Assembly (NCBI RefSeq): GCF_007744255.1
Contig: NZ_CP036267.1
Span: 1,240,001-1,304,000 of the forward strand
DNA length: 64,000 nt
From: Thalassoglobus polymorphus
GTDB lineage: Bacteria > Planctomycetota > Planctomycetia > Planctomycetales > Planctomycetaceae
Direction of reading: 5' to 3'
Part shown: positions 28,173-36,910 of the stretch, piece by piece
How the letters are laid out: each line of letters opens with the position of its first letter
Numbering within the stretch: the stretch's first letter is position 1
The notes under the pieces: generated by a model
Told to the model about the DNA's origin: nothing
Seen by the model: the letters and a program-made list of their open reading frames with translations, nothing else
Databases searched by the model: none
Program-made: the position numbers and the translations under genes

Positions 28173-28638
28173 GGAAACGACCACTTAAGACACAGCGCTG
28201 CTACAGCAGACCAATCATGGATTTGCTCTTGATTATGCACATGTCTCTTTGCTGACAAGATTTAGGAATCTCACGTTTACCCCGCAGAGTACTCAGCTGC
28301 GTTTCACGATTCCGCACTCTTGAATTGTCGCAGGTCATCTTTAAGCACGAAGCTGTAGTCGACTTGAGGCCGTGATCTTTGCCCTCAAGTACGCTGTCGA
28401 GGCTTGCCGATGCGACTGGTCTGGCTGTCATCAGCCACGCTGAATGCGCGACTCTTCTTCTCGGTTTTCAAGTCGTTTTCGCAGAAATGCGACTCGCTTT
28501 TTCAGCGGATGCGAACTGAATTCGAATCGATCTTTCCCTCTCCGTTTGTGAATTCTCGGCGGGTACCGTAGATTAATTGCACAGAATTACCCATCAACGC
28601 ACTCTGTCGTAAAAGTAGCGACTCAGCTTGGAAGACTT

Positions 28639-29241
28639 ATGAAATTCTCCATCGCGATCCTCACCTTGTCAGCCATTTTCACTTCAGCCAGCGGACTCGT
28701 TGAGGCTCAGGAGAAAACGCCAGATTACTATCCCTTCAAAGTCGGAACGAAATGGCGCTATCAAGTCGACTCTGGCAATGGAAACAAAATTCCAATCATC
28801 AACGAAGTCGCCGAAATCGAGAAGATCGACGACCAGTCTCTCGCACGAATTGAGACCTCGGTCAACGGCAAACTGGCAGCCACGGAACACATGAGCCAGA
28901 CCAAGCAAGGGCTCTTTCGAAATCGCTTCAACGGTGCAAAAGTTTCCCCTCCGATTCAACTGCTGAAGTTTCCGATCAAGAAGGGGGAAAAATGGGAATC
29001 AGAGACGAGTATTGCAGGGCAACAAATCTCCGTGAAATGCGCGGTCGATCTGGAAGAAATCGAAGTCGCAGCAGGAAAGTTTAAAGCGGTTAAAGTCATT
29101 GTTGACGCCAGTCAAGCAGGAGGAGGGATTTCCACAACATACTGGTTCGCCGATAACGTTGGGATTGTCAAACAAACAGTTGACATCAACGGGCAAAAGG
29201 TTGTCATCGACTTAGAGAAGATGGAGCCACCTAAGGAGTAG
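28639..29241 (+). CDS. Small secreted protein of unknown function
   Basis: A 200-residue protein with a clear signal peptide (MKFSIAILTLSAIFTSASGLVEA). The mature part is predicted mostly beta: DYYPFKVGTKWRYQV, KFPIKKGEKWESE, AAGKFKAVKVIVDA, TYWFADNVGIVKQTVD. This pattern (a value measured before and after, then a reporter-like YWFA.NVGIVK) recurs in bacterial secreted proteins of unknown role; I do not recognise a named family. GGAAGA precedes the ATG. It is 38 bases before the next gene on the same strand, so the two may be co-transcribed. Probably periplasmic. Confidence 0.75.
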   Translation: MKFSIAILTLSAIFTSASGLVEAQEKTPDYYPFKVGTKWRYQVDSGNGNKIPIINEVAEIEKIDDQSLARIETSVNGKLAATEHMSQTKQGLFRNRFNGAKVSPPIQLLKFPIKKGEKWESETSIAGQQISVKCAVDLEEIEVAAGKFKAVKVIVDASQAGGGISTTYWFADNVGIVKQTVDINGQKVVIDLEKMEPPKE

Positions 29242-29279
29242 CCTTCATCAGAGAGCCGAATCGCCATCGTACAGAATCA

Positions 29280-31616
29280 GTGCAAGCCGAAAGTAAGCCT
29301 GTGAACATTTCGATATTCAAAATCTGTTCACGACTCCACCTTCTGTTTTTGGCGATGACATTGCTCACTCAGAAGGTCGGAGTTGCGGGCGAAGTTGATT
29401 ACGCCCGCGACGTCCGTCCAATACTGGCGAACAAATGCTGGCACTGTCATGGTCCCGATGAGCAAACTCGCGAAGCGGACCTGAGGCTGGATCTTCGCGA
29501 TCATGCCCAACATGTTCTTGAAGCCGAAGGAAGACAGCAAGTCGAACTGCTGAAGCGTATCACCTCGAGTGATCCCGACTTGAAGATGCCTCCGGCGAAC
29601 TCGAAGAAACCTCTCACTCAATCTGAGATCATTCTTCTTGAACAATGGATCAAGCAGGGGGCTCCGTTCGCGAAGCATTGGGCTTTTGAATCTCCTGTCA
29701 AACCGGCAATCCCCGAAACAGAGCTAGGCCCAACTCAAACCGCAATCGATTATTTGGTTCGCCAAAAACTTAACACGCTTCAGCTTCAACCATCGCTTCC
29801 GGCAGAGAAAACGACGCTCATTCGCAGAGCAACGATTGATTTAAATGGTGTGCTTCCGACACTGGAAGAAGTCGATCAGTTCTTAAGCGATGAGTCCCCC
29901 GAAGCGTACGAGCGTGTTCTCGACCGATTGCTTACCTCCCCGCGATATGGTGAGCACGTCGCCCGTCCGTGGCTGGATGCTTCGCGATACGCCGATACCG
30001 ATGGCTATCAAAACGACCGTTACCGCTATCATCATGTGTGGCGAGACTGGTTAATCATGGCCTTCAATGAGAACAAGCCGTACGATCAGTTTCTCGTCGA
30101 GCAACTCGCCGGTGACATGCTTCCAGATGCGACACTCAAGCAACAGATTGCGACCGGGTTCTGTCGCAATCACCGCATCAATTCTGAAGATGGATCCATC
30201 CCGGAAGAGTGGCATACCGAGAACGTCGTGGATCGCGTCGACACTCTTGGCACAGCGATTCTTGGTCTCACTATCGGCTGTGCCCGTTGTCATGATCACA
30301 AGTACGATCCCATTTCTGCAAAGGAGTACTATCAGCTCTTTGCTTACTTCAATAATGTCCCGGAATGGGGAGTTGGTCCAAACAACGGCAACAGTCCTCC
30401 ATTTATCAAAATTCCAGATTCATGGCCGAGTCTGAAACCGGAAGAAGACGTTGCTCAAATCCCCGAGCCACTCAAGTTGCACGATGCAAGAAAAGAGCAG
30501 GGGAACGGTCTTAAACGCCCCCAGGCTGGCGACCCGAAAACACTGATGGTCATGCAGGAAATGAAAGAGTCTCGTCCGACCTATGTGCTACATCGCGGGC
30601 AGTACAACACCCCCGACCGATCGGAACAACTCGCTCCCGGAATTCCCGCTTCACTTAATTCATTCAATGCTGCCTCGCCTCGCGACCGTTTGGAACTGGC
30701 AGAATGGCTCACACATCCTGAACACCCACTGACATCGCGGGTCGCAGTCAATCAAGTCTGGCAACGCCTGTTCGGGACAGGCCTTGTGAAAACGAGTGAA
30801 AACTTCGGGCTGCAAGGAGAATTACCCAGCCACCCGGAACTGCTGGACTGGCTGGCAGTCACATTCGTTGAATCAGGTTGGGATCTAAAACAGCTGCACA
30901 AGACGATCATGCTCAGCGAGACCTACCAGCAATCCTCAATGACAACTCCCGCGTTAGCGGTACGTGATCCAGAAAATCGCCTCCTGGCCCGCGGACCACG
31001 TCATCGCTTAAATCCGTTCGTACTTAGAGACTCTGCTCTCGCTGCCAGTGGTTTGCTCGTCGACAAGATGTATGGCCCGTCTGCAAAACCGTATATGCCC
31101 CCCAAAATCTGGTCGGCGATTTCGAATAACAAGTACAAACAGGATCAGGGAGACAACCTGTATCGCCGCAGCCTCTACACCTACTGGCGAAGAACGATTC
31201 CGCCCCCAACGATGCTCAACTTCAATTCGGCTGAACGCGAAGTTTGTATTGTCCGAAAGGAGAAAACAAACACGCCTCTGCAGGCACTGACTTTGATGAA
31301 CAACATTACCTTCGTCGAGGCCTCCCGGTTTCTCGCTGAACGCATGTTGTCTCACTCCGAAGATCCGCAGGCAGCTATCAGTCACGGATTCCAGTTGATG
31401 ACATCGCGTACGCCCAGCGAGGTCGAGTTAAACCTGCTTCTCGATGGATACCGATCCTTTCTGCAAGACTTTGCATCTCAAGACGCAAAAGCCAAACAAC
31501 TGCTCAGCGTGGGTGAGAAACCTCGCGATGAAAAATTTGAACTTGCCCAGCATGCTGCCATGACAATGACCGCTTCACTCATTTTGAATCTCGATGAAGC
31601 CATGACGAAAGAATAA
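29280..31616 (+). CDS. Exported cytochrome-domain, DUF1549 and DUF1553 protein
   Basis: A 778-residue protein. After an export signal (LHLLFLAMTLLTQKVGVAG, ~18-36) comes a PSCyt1-type domain (VDYARDVRPILANKCWHCHGPDE in two blocks, haem motif CWHCH, and LKMPPANSKKPLT). DUF1549 follows from ~150 (IRRATIDLNGVLPTLEEVD, PWLDASRYADTDGYQ, GCARCHDHKYDPI with a second CxxCH), then DUF1553 (LAEWLTHPEHPLTSRVAVNQ, LLDWLAVTFVESGWDLK, NTPLQALTLMNN). The start is uncertain: the GTG at 29280 is used, but a GTG at 29301 also fits; neither has a strong ribosome-binding site. It sits just before a DUF1501 gene with the same orientation. Function unproven; the haem motifs suggest electron transfer. Confidence 0.9.
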   Translation: MQAESKPVNISIFKICSRLHLLFLAMTLLTQKVGVAGEVDYARDVRPILANKCWHCHGPDEQTREADLRLDLRDHAQHVLEAEGRQQVELLKRITSSDPDLKMPPANSKKPLTQSEIILLEQWIKQGAPFAKHWAFESPVKPAIPETELGPTQTAIDYLVRQKLNTLQLQPSLPAEKTTLIRRATIDLNGVLPTLEEVDQFLSDESPEAYERVLDRLLTSPRYGEHVARPWLDASRYADTDGYQNDRYRYHHVWRDWLIMAFNENKPYDQFLVEQLAGDMLPDATLKQQIATGFCRNHRINSEDGSIPEEWHTENVVDRVDTLGTAILGLTIGCARCHDHKYDPISAKEYYQLFAYFNNVPEWGVGPNNGNSPPFIKIPDSWPSLKPEEDVAQIPEPLKLHDARKEQGNGLKRPQAGDPKTLMVMQEMKESRPTYVLHRGQYNTPDRSEQLAPGIPASLNSFNAASPRDRLELAEWLTHPEHPLTSRVAVNQVWQRLFGTGLVKTSENFGLQGELPSHPELLDWLAVTFVESGWDLKQLHKTIMLSETYQQSSMTTPALAVRDPENRLLARGPRHRLNPFVLRDSALAASGLLVDKMYGPSAKPYMPPKIWSAISNNKYKQDQGDNLYRRSLYTYWRRTIPPPTMLNFNSAEREVCIVRKEKTNTPLQALTLMNNITFVEASRFLAERMLSHSEDPQAAISHGFQLMTSRTPSEVELNLLLDGYRSFLQDFASQDAKAKQLLSVGEKPRDEKFELAQHAAMTMTASLILNLDEAMTKE

Positions 31617-31754
31617 CCACTCCGAATTTCAGGCTCAGGCAATTGGCCAGAGATCAACGACCTGTAGAACGCGGCATTGTCCAGATTGTTTCGCCTATAC
31701 GATGATACTTTTCAACTGACCTATTCAGCACTTTCAAACAAGTGGCACTCGATC

Positions 31755-33212
31755 ATGAATCCAGTTGACGAATACCGACAGCAGATGAATCGCCGGCTTT
31801 TCTTCGGTCGCTCGGGGATTGGGATCGCTGCGCTGGCATCACTGTTAGAATCCGACGGACAGGCAGCAGCGAATGAACCGCGACGAAATTCCATCGGCGG
31901 GCTCTCGAATCTTCCCCACACGGTTGCCAAGGCCAAACGGGTCATCTACCTGTTCCAATCGGGTGGCCCGTCACAGGTTGACTTGCTCGACTACAAACCG
32001 CAGCTGAAAGAAAAATTCGGGACAGATGTCCCCAAGTCTGTGTATCCCGATGAACGTAAAACAACGATGACATCGGCCCAGACAAAGTTTGCGACGGCTC
32101 CGAGCATTTTCAATTTTCAACAGCGAGGAGAAAGCGGCCTGTGGATGAGCGAAGTCCTCCAGAACACCGGTCAAATGGCAGATGATTTGTGCATCATCAA
32201 TTCCATGCACACCCCAGCTATCAATCACGATCCGGCGATGACCATGCTGCAAACCGGATCGCAAATCCCCGGTCGTCCCAGCATTGGCTCGTGGCTGAAT
32301 TACGGACTCGGGTCTGAAACATCGGACCTTCCCGCCTTCGTCGCCATGAGTTCCAAAGGAAGTGCCAAGCAGGGGCAGCCACTGTACGATCGTCTTTGGG
32401 GAAGTGGCTTCCTGCCGTCGCAGTATCAGGGAATCAAGTTTCGAAATCAGGGAGCCCCCGTTCTCGACATCTACGATCCTCCGGGAGTCAGTCGCGAAAT
32501 ACGACGCAAAATGCTCGACCAGTTGGCGAAGCTGAACGAACTGAAATACGAACAGGCGGGCGATCCTGAAATCGAAACGCGTATCAAGCAGTACGAACTT
32601 GCCTTTGAAATGCAGCAATCTGTTCCGGACCTGCTTGATACAACACAAGAGACTCAAGCAACACTGAATCTTTACGGTCCTGATGTACATAAGCAGGGAA
32701 CGTATGCGTATAACTGCCTGCTCGCCAGAAGACTTGCCGAGCGCGGAGTCCGTTTCATTCAACTGTTTCACCAAGGTTGGGATCAACACGCCAGATTGCC
32801 ACGTGGTGTTCGCGCACAGTGTCGGGACACGGATCAACCGACAGCGGCACTGCTCGCAGATTTGAAATCACGAGGCATGTTAGAAGACACCCTTGTTGTC
32901 TGGGGCGGCGAGTTTGGGCGAACTATTTACTCCCAGGGAAAGCTGACCCCAACGAACTATGGTCGCGACCATCACGGTCAATGCTTCTCTGTCTGGCTTG
33001 CAGGTGGCGGCGTTCAAGGCGGCCTGACTTACGGAGCCACAGACGATTACAGCGTCAACGTCGTAGAGAATCCAGTCAATGTCCACGACCTGCACGCCAC
33101 GATGCTTCACCTTCTGGGCATCGACCATGAACGCCTCATCTACCCATTCCAGGGGAGAGACTTTCGCTTGACTGATGTTCACGGAAAAGTCGTCAATGAG
33201 ATATTGGTGTGA
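31755..33212 (+). CDS. DUF1501 family protein (second copy)
   Basis: A 485-residue protein. An N-terminal MNRRLFFGRSGIGIAALASL resembles a twin-arginine signal with a single RR and weak consensus. Family blocks: VIYLFQSGGPSQVDLLDYKP, SMHTPAINHDPAMTMLQTG, VRFIQLFHQGWDQHARLP, WGGEFGRTIYSQGK, NYGRDHHGQCFSVWLAGGGV and VHDLHATMLHLLGIDHERLI. It is longer than the 21.3-kb copy and clearly a distant paralogue. I start at the ATG at 31755 next to the signal; a TTG at 31677 would add 26 unrelated residues. Its partner (DUF1549/DUF1553) is directly upstream, and its stop overlaps a possible GTG of the CPBP gene. Confidence 0.9.
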   Translation: MNPVDEYRQQMNRRLFFGRSGIGIAALASLLESDGQAAANEPRRNSIGGLSNLPHTVAKAKRVIYLFQSGGPSQVDLLDYKPQLKEKFGTDVPKSVYPDERKTTMTSAQTKFATAPSIFNFQQRGESGLWMSEVLQNTGQMADDLCIINSMHTPAINHDPAMTMLQTGSQIPGRPSIGSWLNYGLGSETSDLPAFVAMSSKGSAKQGQPLYDRLWGSGFLPSQYQGIKFRNQGAPVLDIYDPPGVSREIRRKMLDQLAKLNELKYEQAGDPEIETRIKQYELAFEMQQSVPDLLDTTQETQATLNLYGPDVHKQGTYAYNCLLARRLAERGVRFIQLFHQGWDQHARLPRGVRAQCRDTDQPTAALLADLKSRGMLEDTLVVWGGEFGRTIYSQGKLTPTNYGRDHHGQCFSVWLAGGGVQGGLTYGATDDYSVNVVENPVNVHDLHATMLHLLGIDHERLIYPFQGRDFRLTDVHGKVVNEILV

Positions 33213-33220
33213 TCTCTGAA

Positions 33221-33994
33221 ATGGACCATCATCGACATCACGATCGACATCACGGCGTGACTTCAACGAATGAATCGAGATCAGGCGAACTCGCAGCTCT
33301 CGGTTTTGCGATCTGCTTTCCGAGCATCTTGACCTTTGCTTACTTTGTCTTGTTTGCAGGCCACCCAGTGAGTGCTCCGGTTTACGGGATCGGGAAGGTG
33401 ATCCAGTTTGGATTTCCAGCGGTTTGGGTGTTTCTTGTTCTGCGAGAGAAAATCCCGCGAATGGGTCTGAAACTCTCAGGCGAAAAGAATTATTGGTTGC
33501 GACTTGGTGCTGGATTCGGGCTCGCCGTTTCCGGATTAATGATTGCCCTGGCACTTTTCTGGCTGAAACCGAGCGGCTTTCTTGATGCTCCAGTCATTGC
33601 AATTCAGGGAAAGATTGCAGACATGAGGGTCGACTCACTCTCTGCCTACGTGGTGGTCAGTGTTTTCTATTGCGTGTGCCATTCACTACTTGAAGAATAT
33701 TACTGGCGATGGTTTGTGTTCAAACGATTGCAAACGTTCGTCTCGATTCCGGTTGCGATTCTGGTCTCAAGCTTGGGGTTCATGGCCCATCATGTGATTG
33801 TCTTGGCGATGTTCTTCGGTTGGTCATCACCTGCGACGTATCTCTTTTCATTGTGTATCGCTGTCGGTGGAGCAGTCTGGGCATGGATGTATGAGCGGAG
33901 CGGGGCGATTTATGCACCCTGGCTGAGCCATGCTCTCGTCGACGCCGGAATATTTCTGCTGGGATATCTGCTCGCTGGAGAGTTATTGATGTGA
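33221..33994 (+). CDS. CPBP family intramembrane metalloprotease with His-rich N-terminus
   Basis: A 257-residue membrane protein with about seven helices. CPBP (Abi/CAAX protease) motifs are present: EEYYWR (E158, E159, R163), the FMAHH block (H190, H191), and the terminal SHALVD (H237, D241). Members cleave within membranes in CAAX processing, bacteriocin immunity or signalling. The N-terminus MDHHRHHDRHH carries seven His in eleven residues before a TM segment at ~25-46 and could bind metal. I use the ATG at 33221; a GTG at 33209 overlapping the DUF1501 stop is possible. The 3' end overlaps the convergent formate dehydrogenase gene by 12 bases. Confidence 0.85.
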   Translation: MDHHRHHDRHHGVTSTNESRSGELAALGFAICFPSILTFAYFVLFAGHPVSAPVYGIGKVIQFGFPAVWVFLVLREKIPRMGLKLSGEKNYWLRLGAGFGLAVSGLMIALALFWLKPSGFLDAPVIAIQGKIADMRVDSLSAYVVVSVFYCVCHSLLEEYYWRWFVFKRLQTFVSIPVAILVSSLGFMAHHVIVLAMFFGWSSPATYLFSLCIAVGGAVWAWMYERSGAIYAPWLSHALVDAGIFLLGYLLAGELLM

Positions 33995-36910
33995 GGCTTC
34001 AGTCGCTTTTGCAGCCGATTCAATCCTCACCGCACAGAACTTGAACTCAGGGATTTTACCGTAGGGGTCAAGCTCATCGATGGTGAGAATGTTTGCAGAG
34101 GCTTCTCGAAAGTGGAAAGGGATAAAGATCGTGCCTTCTTCAACGGAATAGTCGCTGCGCACTTGAAGTTCGATCTCGCCTCGTCGTGAGGCGACGCGAA
34201 TCAGCTCGCCATCTTCAAGTTGATAATTTGCAAGGTCTTCAGGATTCAAGGCGGCAAAGGCGACCGGCTCGATGGCATCGAGCGCATCGCTACGACGGGT
34301 CATGCTCCCGGTGTGCCAATGTTCTAAAACACGACCGGTTGTGAGAACCAATGGATAGTCTTCGTCAGGAAGTTCCTTCGCTGGCAGAAAACGACACGGA
34401 ACGAACTGAGCCCGCTTGTTTGGTGTCGGGAATCCATCGCCAAACAAAATTTGCTCCCCGTCGCTGTTTTCAGCATCCTCGCAGGGCCACAATTTTCCGG
34501 TTGAGCCGAGTGCCTGATGGCTGAGTTTGGCATAGCTCTCTGTCAGCGATGCAAACTCGTCGAAGACACTGGAGACGTCTTCATAGTCCATCGGCAGCCC
34601 CATCCGTCTGGCAATTTCGCAAATGATCTCCCAGTCGACCCGTGCTTCTCCGGGAGAGTCGAGGACTTTTCGGCCGAGTTGAACGCGTCGGTCGGTGTTG
34701 GTGTACGTTCCTGTTTTCTCGAAGAAACTGCTCGCGGGCAAAATGACGTCCGCGAATTCTGCGGTTTCAGTCAGGAAGATGTCCTGCACAACGAGGAAGT
34801 CGAGTGAGGAAAGTCCTTTGCGGACTTTATTTGCGTTGGGGTCCGAGAGAAATGGATTCTCTCCCATGATGTACATCCCACGGATTGATCTTGCCAGGGC
34901 CCCCCTCATAATTTCGACGACGGTCAGACCTGGATTTGGATCGAGTTGCACACCCCAGGATCGTTCAAATTTGCTACGAATTTCGTCATTGGTGACTGAT
35001 TGATAGTCAGGGAAAACCATCGGGATCAGTCCGGCGTCGCTCGCACCCTGTACGTTGTTCTGTCCACGTAATGGATGAAGTCCAGAGCCGGGCTTGCCGA
35101 TGTTTCCGGTCAGAAGGCACAGCGAAATCAGACAACGCGCGTTGTCAGTCCCGTGTGTATGCTGAGAAATTCCCATTCCCCAAAAGATGAGCATACTGCC
35201 GGACTTTCCGTTGGGAGTTGCTTCTCCGATCGTTTGGGCTATCGCTTCTATTTGTTCCGGTTCGATACCACAAATTTGCGAGGCCGCTTCTGGTGACCAC
35301 TCATTCAGAACGAGTTGTTTCAGGTCCTCGAACCCTTCGGTGAACTCGTCGATGTATTCATTGTCGATCAGGCCATCCCGGATCAAACAGTGCATCACAC
35401 CGTTGTAGAAAGCGACGTCACTTCCCGGATTGATTTGAGCGAAATGGGTCGCATATCTCGTTAAGTCGTGATCACGTGGATCGACAATGATCAATTTTGT
35501 CCCGTGATCAACCGCTGCTTTCATGAAGGTCGCTGCGACGGGATGATTCGCCGTCGCATTTGATCCGGTGATTAAACAGACCGCTGAGTTTTCGACATCT
35601 GCAAAAACGTTGGTGACAGCCCCAGAACCGATCGTTTCCATCAAGGCAGCGACCGAGGATGCATGACACAATCTTGTGCAATGATCAACATTGTTGGTTC
35701 CGAAGCCAGCGCGAATCAACTTCTGAAACAGATAGGCCTCTTCATTCGAACACTTCGCTGATCCGAAACCTGCCAAGGCATTGTTGCCATGTTCGGATCG
35801 AATCGCAGTCAGTTTCGAAGCAACAAGATCAAGAGCTTCTTCCCACGTCGCTTCGCGAAAGGCTGCGTAGACATTTTCGTCAGTTACGATTCCGCCCGGT
35901 TTCTTTTTCTTCCCGGACAGCGAAGATTTCACTTCGGCAGAGAGCGGACCTTTGGGATAGTTTTCTTCTCGGCGAATCAACGGTTTGGTGAGTCGCTGCG
36001 GGTGCATGGTGTAGTCCCAGCCGTAGCGTCCTTTGACGCATAAGCGTCCATGATTCACCGGGCTCTCTCGACCGTCCGCTTTCACAATCGAGTTGCCTTG
36101 CTTCTGATAAGTGATTGAGCAACCGACGCCACAATACGGACAAACGCTGTCAATGTTTGTGATCGGTAAGGCGTTATCGAAAGCTGATTTTGTGTTGGCT
36201 TTATGTGAGAGGGCATCTGTCGGGCAGGCAGCAGCGCACTCTCCGCAAGAGACGCACGTGCTTTCGCCCATGGGGGTGTTGAGGTCAAAAGAAATCTGTG
36301 CGGTGTACCCTTTCCCCGACCGGCTCATCACATCATTTGACTGAATTTCGTCGCAAGCTCGAATGCAGCGATCGCACATAATGCAAGCTTGATGATCGAC
36401 AAAGATGACCGGTGAACTCGCATCGTGTGGGCGTGGCTGAGATAAACGCGAATGCTGGTCCGTTTTTTGATTCAGTTCACGAAACAGGTTCAGAGTTTCG
36501 TCCTGTGCAATTCCATCTTCATCAACCAGTTCGAATTTGATTCCCAGGTCCGTCAGCAAATTCGCCTTCGGGAGGTATTCATTCTCTTTGGCTTGTGTCT
36601 GCTCGTAATCGCTGAGCAATAACGACGTGAGCATCCGTCGATGTTTTTTGACCTTGTCGCTGTCGGTCTGGACTTCAAGGTCAGATTCACATTCGCGCAT
36701 ACAGGAAGGGGCAAGCGTGCGACCACCGACGTCGACGACACACATTCGGCAAACGCCGACTGGGTCCATCTTTTCAGAGTGACACAAGACCGGAATGTCG
36801 ATCCCCTGATCGCGGGCTGCTTCCCAAAGAGTTGTCCCTGGGGTAACAGAGACCTGCTGCCCATCAATGGTCAGTTTGATTGAGGTCGTGGTGTCCATAT
36901 CAGTTGCCAT
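33983..36910 (-). CDS. fdsA: NAD-linked formate dehydrogenase, molybdenum/iron-sulfur alpha subunit
   Basis: A 975-residue FdsA-like subunit that oxidises formate to CO2 and passes electrons to the FdsB partner. N-terminal [2Fe-2S] ligands C43, C54, C57 and C70; two ferredoxin-like [4Fe-4S] sets (C176/179/182/186 and C219/222/225/229); the molybdopterin-domain [4Fe-4S] at C257, C260, C264 and C291. The catalytic site is NNVDHCTRLCHASSV with Cys415-His416, where E. coli FdhF has selenocysteine, so this enzyme is non-seleno. The C-terminal molydopterin-binding domain includes EDLANYQLEDGELIRVASRR. The start at 36910 has GGAGG 10 bases upstream and overlaps the fdsB stop by 11 bases. No fdhD or fdsC is visible. 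Cytoplasmic. Confidence 0.94.
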   Translation of the reverse strand: MATDMDTTTSIKLTIDGQQVSVTPGTTLWEAARDQGIDIPVLCHSEKMDPVGVCRMCVVDVGGRTLAPSCMRECESDLEVQTDSDKVKKHRRMLTSLLLSDYEQTQAKENEYLPKANLLTDLGIKFELVDEDGIAQDETLNLFRELNQKTDQHSRLSQPRPHDASSPVIFVDHQACIMCDRCIRACDEIQSNDVMSRSGKGYTAQISFDLNTPMGESTCVSCGECAAACPTDALSHKANTKSAFDNALPITNIDSVCPYCGVGCSITYQKQGNSIVKADGRESPVNHGRLCVKGRYGWDYTMHPQRLTKPLIRREENYPKGPLSAEVKSSLSGKKKKPGGIVTDENVYAAFREATWEEALDLVASKLTAIRSEHGNNALAGFGSAKCSNEEAYLFQKLIRAGFGTNNVDHCTRLCHASSVAALMETIGSGAVTNVFADVENSAVCLITGSNATANHPVAATFMKAAVDHGTKLIIVDPRDHDLTRYATHFAQINPGSDVAFYNGVMHCLIRDGLIDNEYIDEFTEGFEDLKQLVLNEWSPEAASQICGIEPEQIEAIAQTIGEATPNGKSGSMLIFWGMGISQHTHGTDNARCLISLCLLTGNIGKPGSGLHPLRGQNNVQGASDAGLIPMVFPDYQSVTNDEIRSKFERSWGVQLDPNPGLTVVEIMRGALARSIRGMYIMGENPFLSDPNANKVRKGLSSLDFLVVQDIFLTETAEFADVILPASSFFEKTGTYTNTDRRVQLGRKVLDSPGEARVDWEIICEIARRMGLPMDYEDVSSVFDEFASLTESYAKLSHQALGSTGKLWPCEDAENSDGEQILFGDGFPTPNKRAQFVPCRFLPAKELPDEDYPLVLTTGRVLEHWHTGSMTRRSDALDAIEPVAFAALNPEDLANYQLEDGELIRVASRRGEIELQVRSDYSVEEGTIFIPFHFREASANILTIDELDPYGKIPEFKFCAVRIESAAKATEASHQ

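Noticed and set aside
28201-28431. 76-codon reverse frame in the gap after the DUF1573 gene
   Set aside because: No ribosome-binding site, no recognisable product and low-complexity composition; treated as non-coding.
35640-35690. Selenocysteine in the formate dehydrogenase active site
   Set aside because: The codon reads Cys in the frame (RLCHASS), and there is no in-frame TGA.
36875-36910. Alternative fdsA start at 36898 to avoid gene overlap
   Set aside because: The upstream ATG at 36910 has GGAGG at proper distance while the later one does not.
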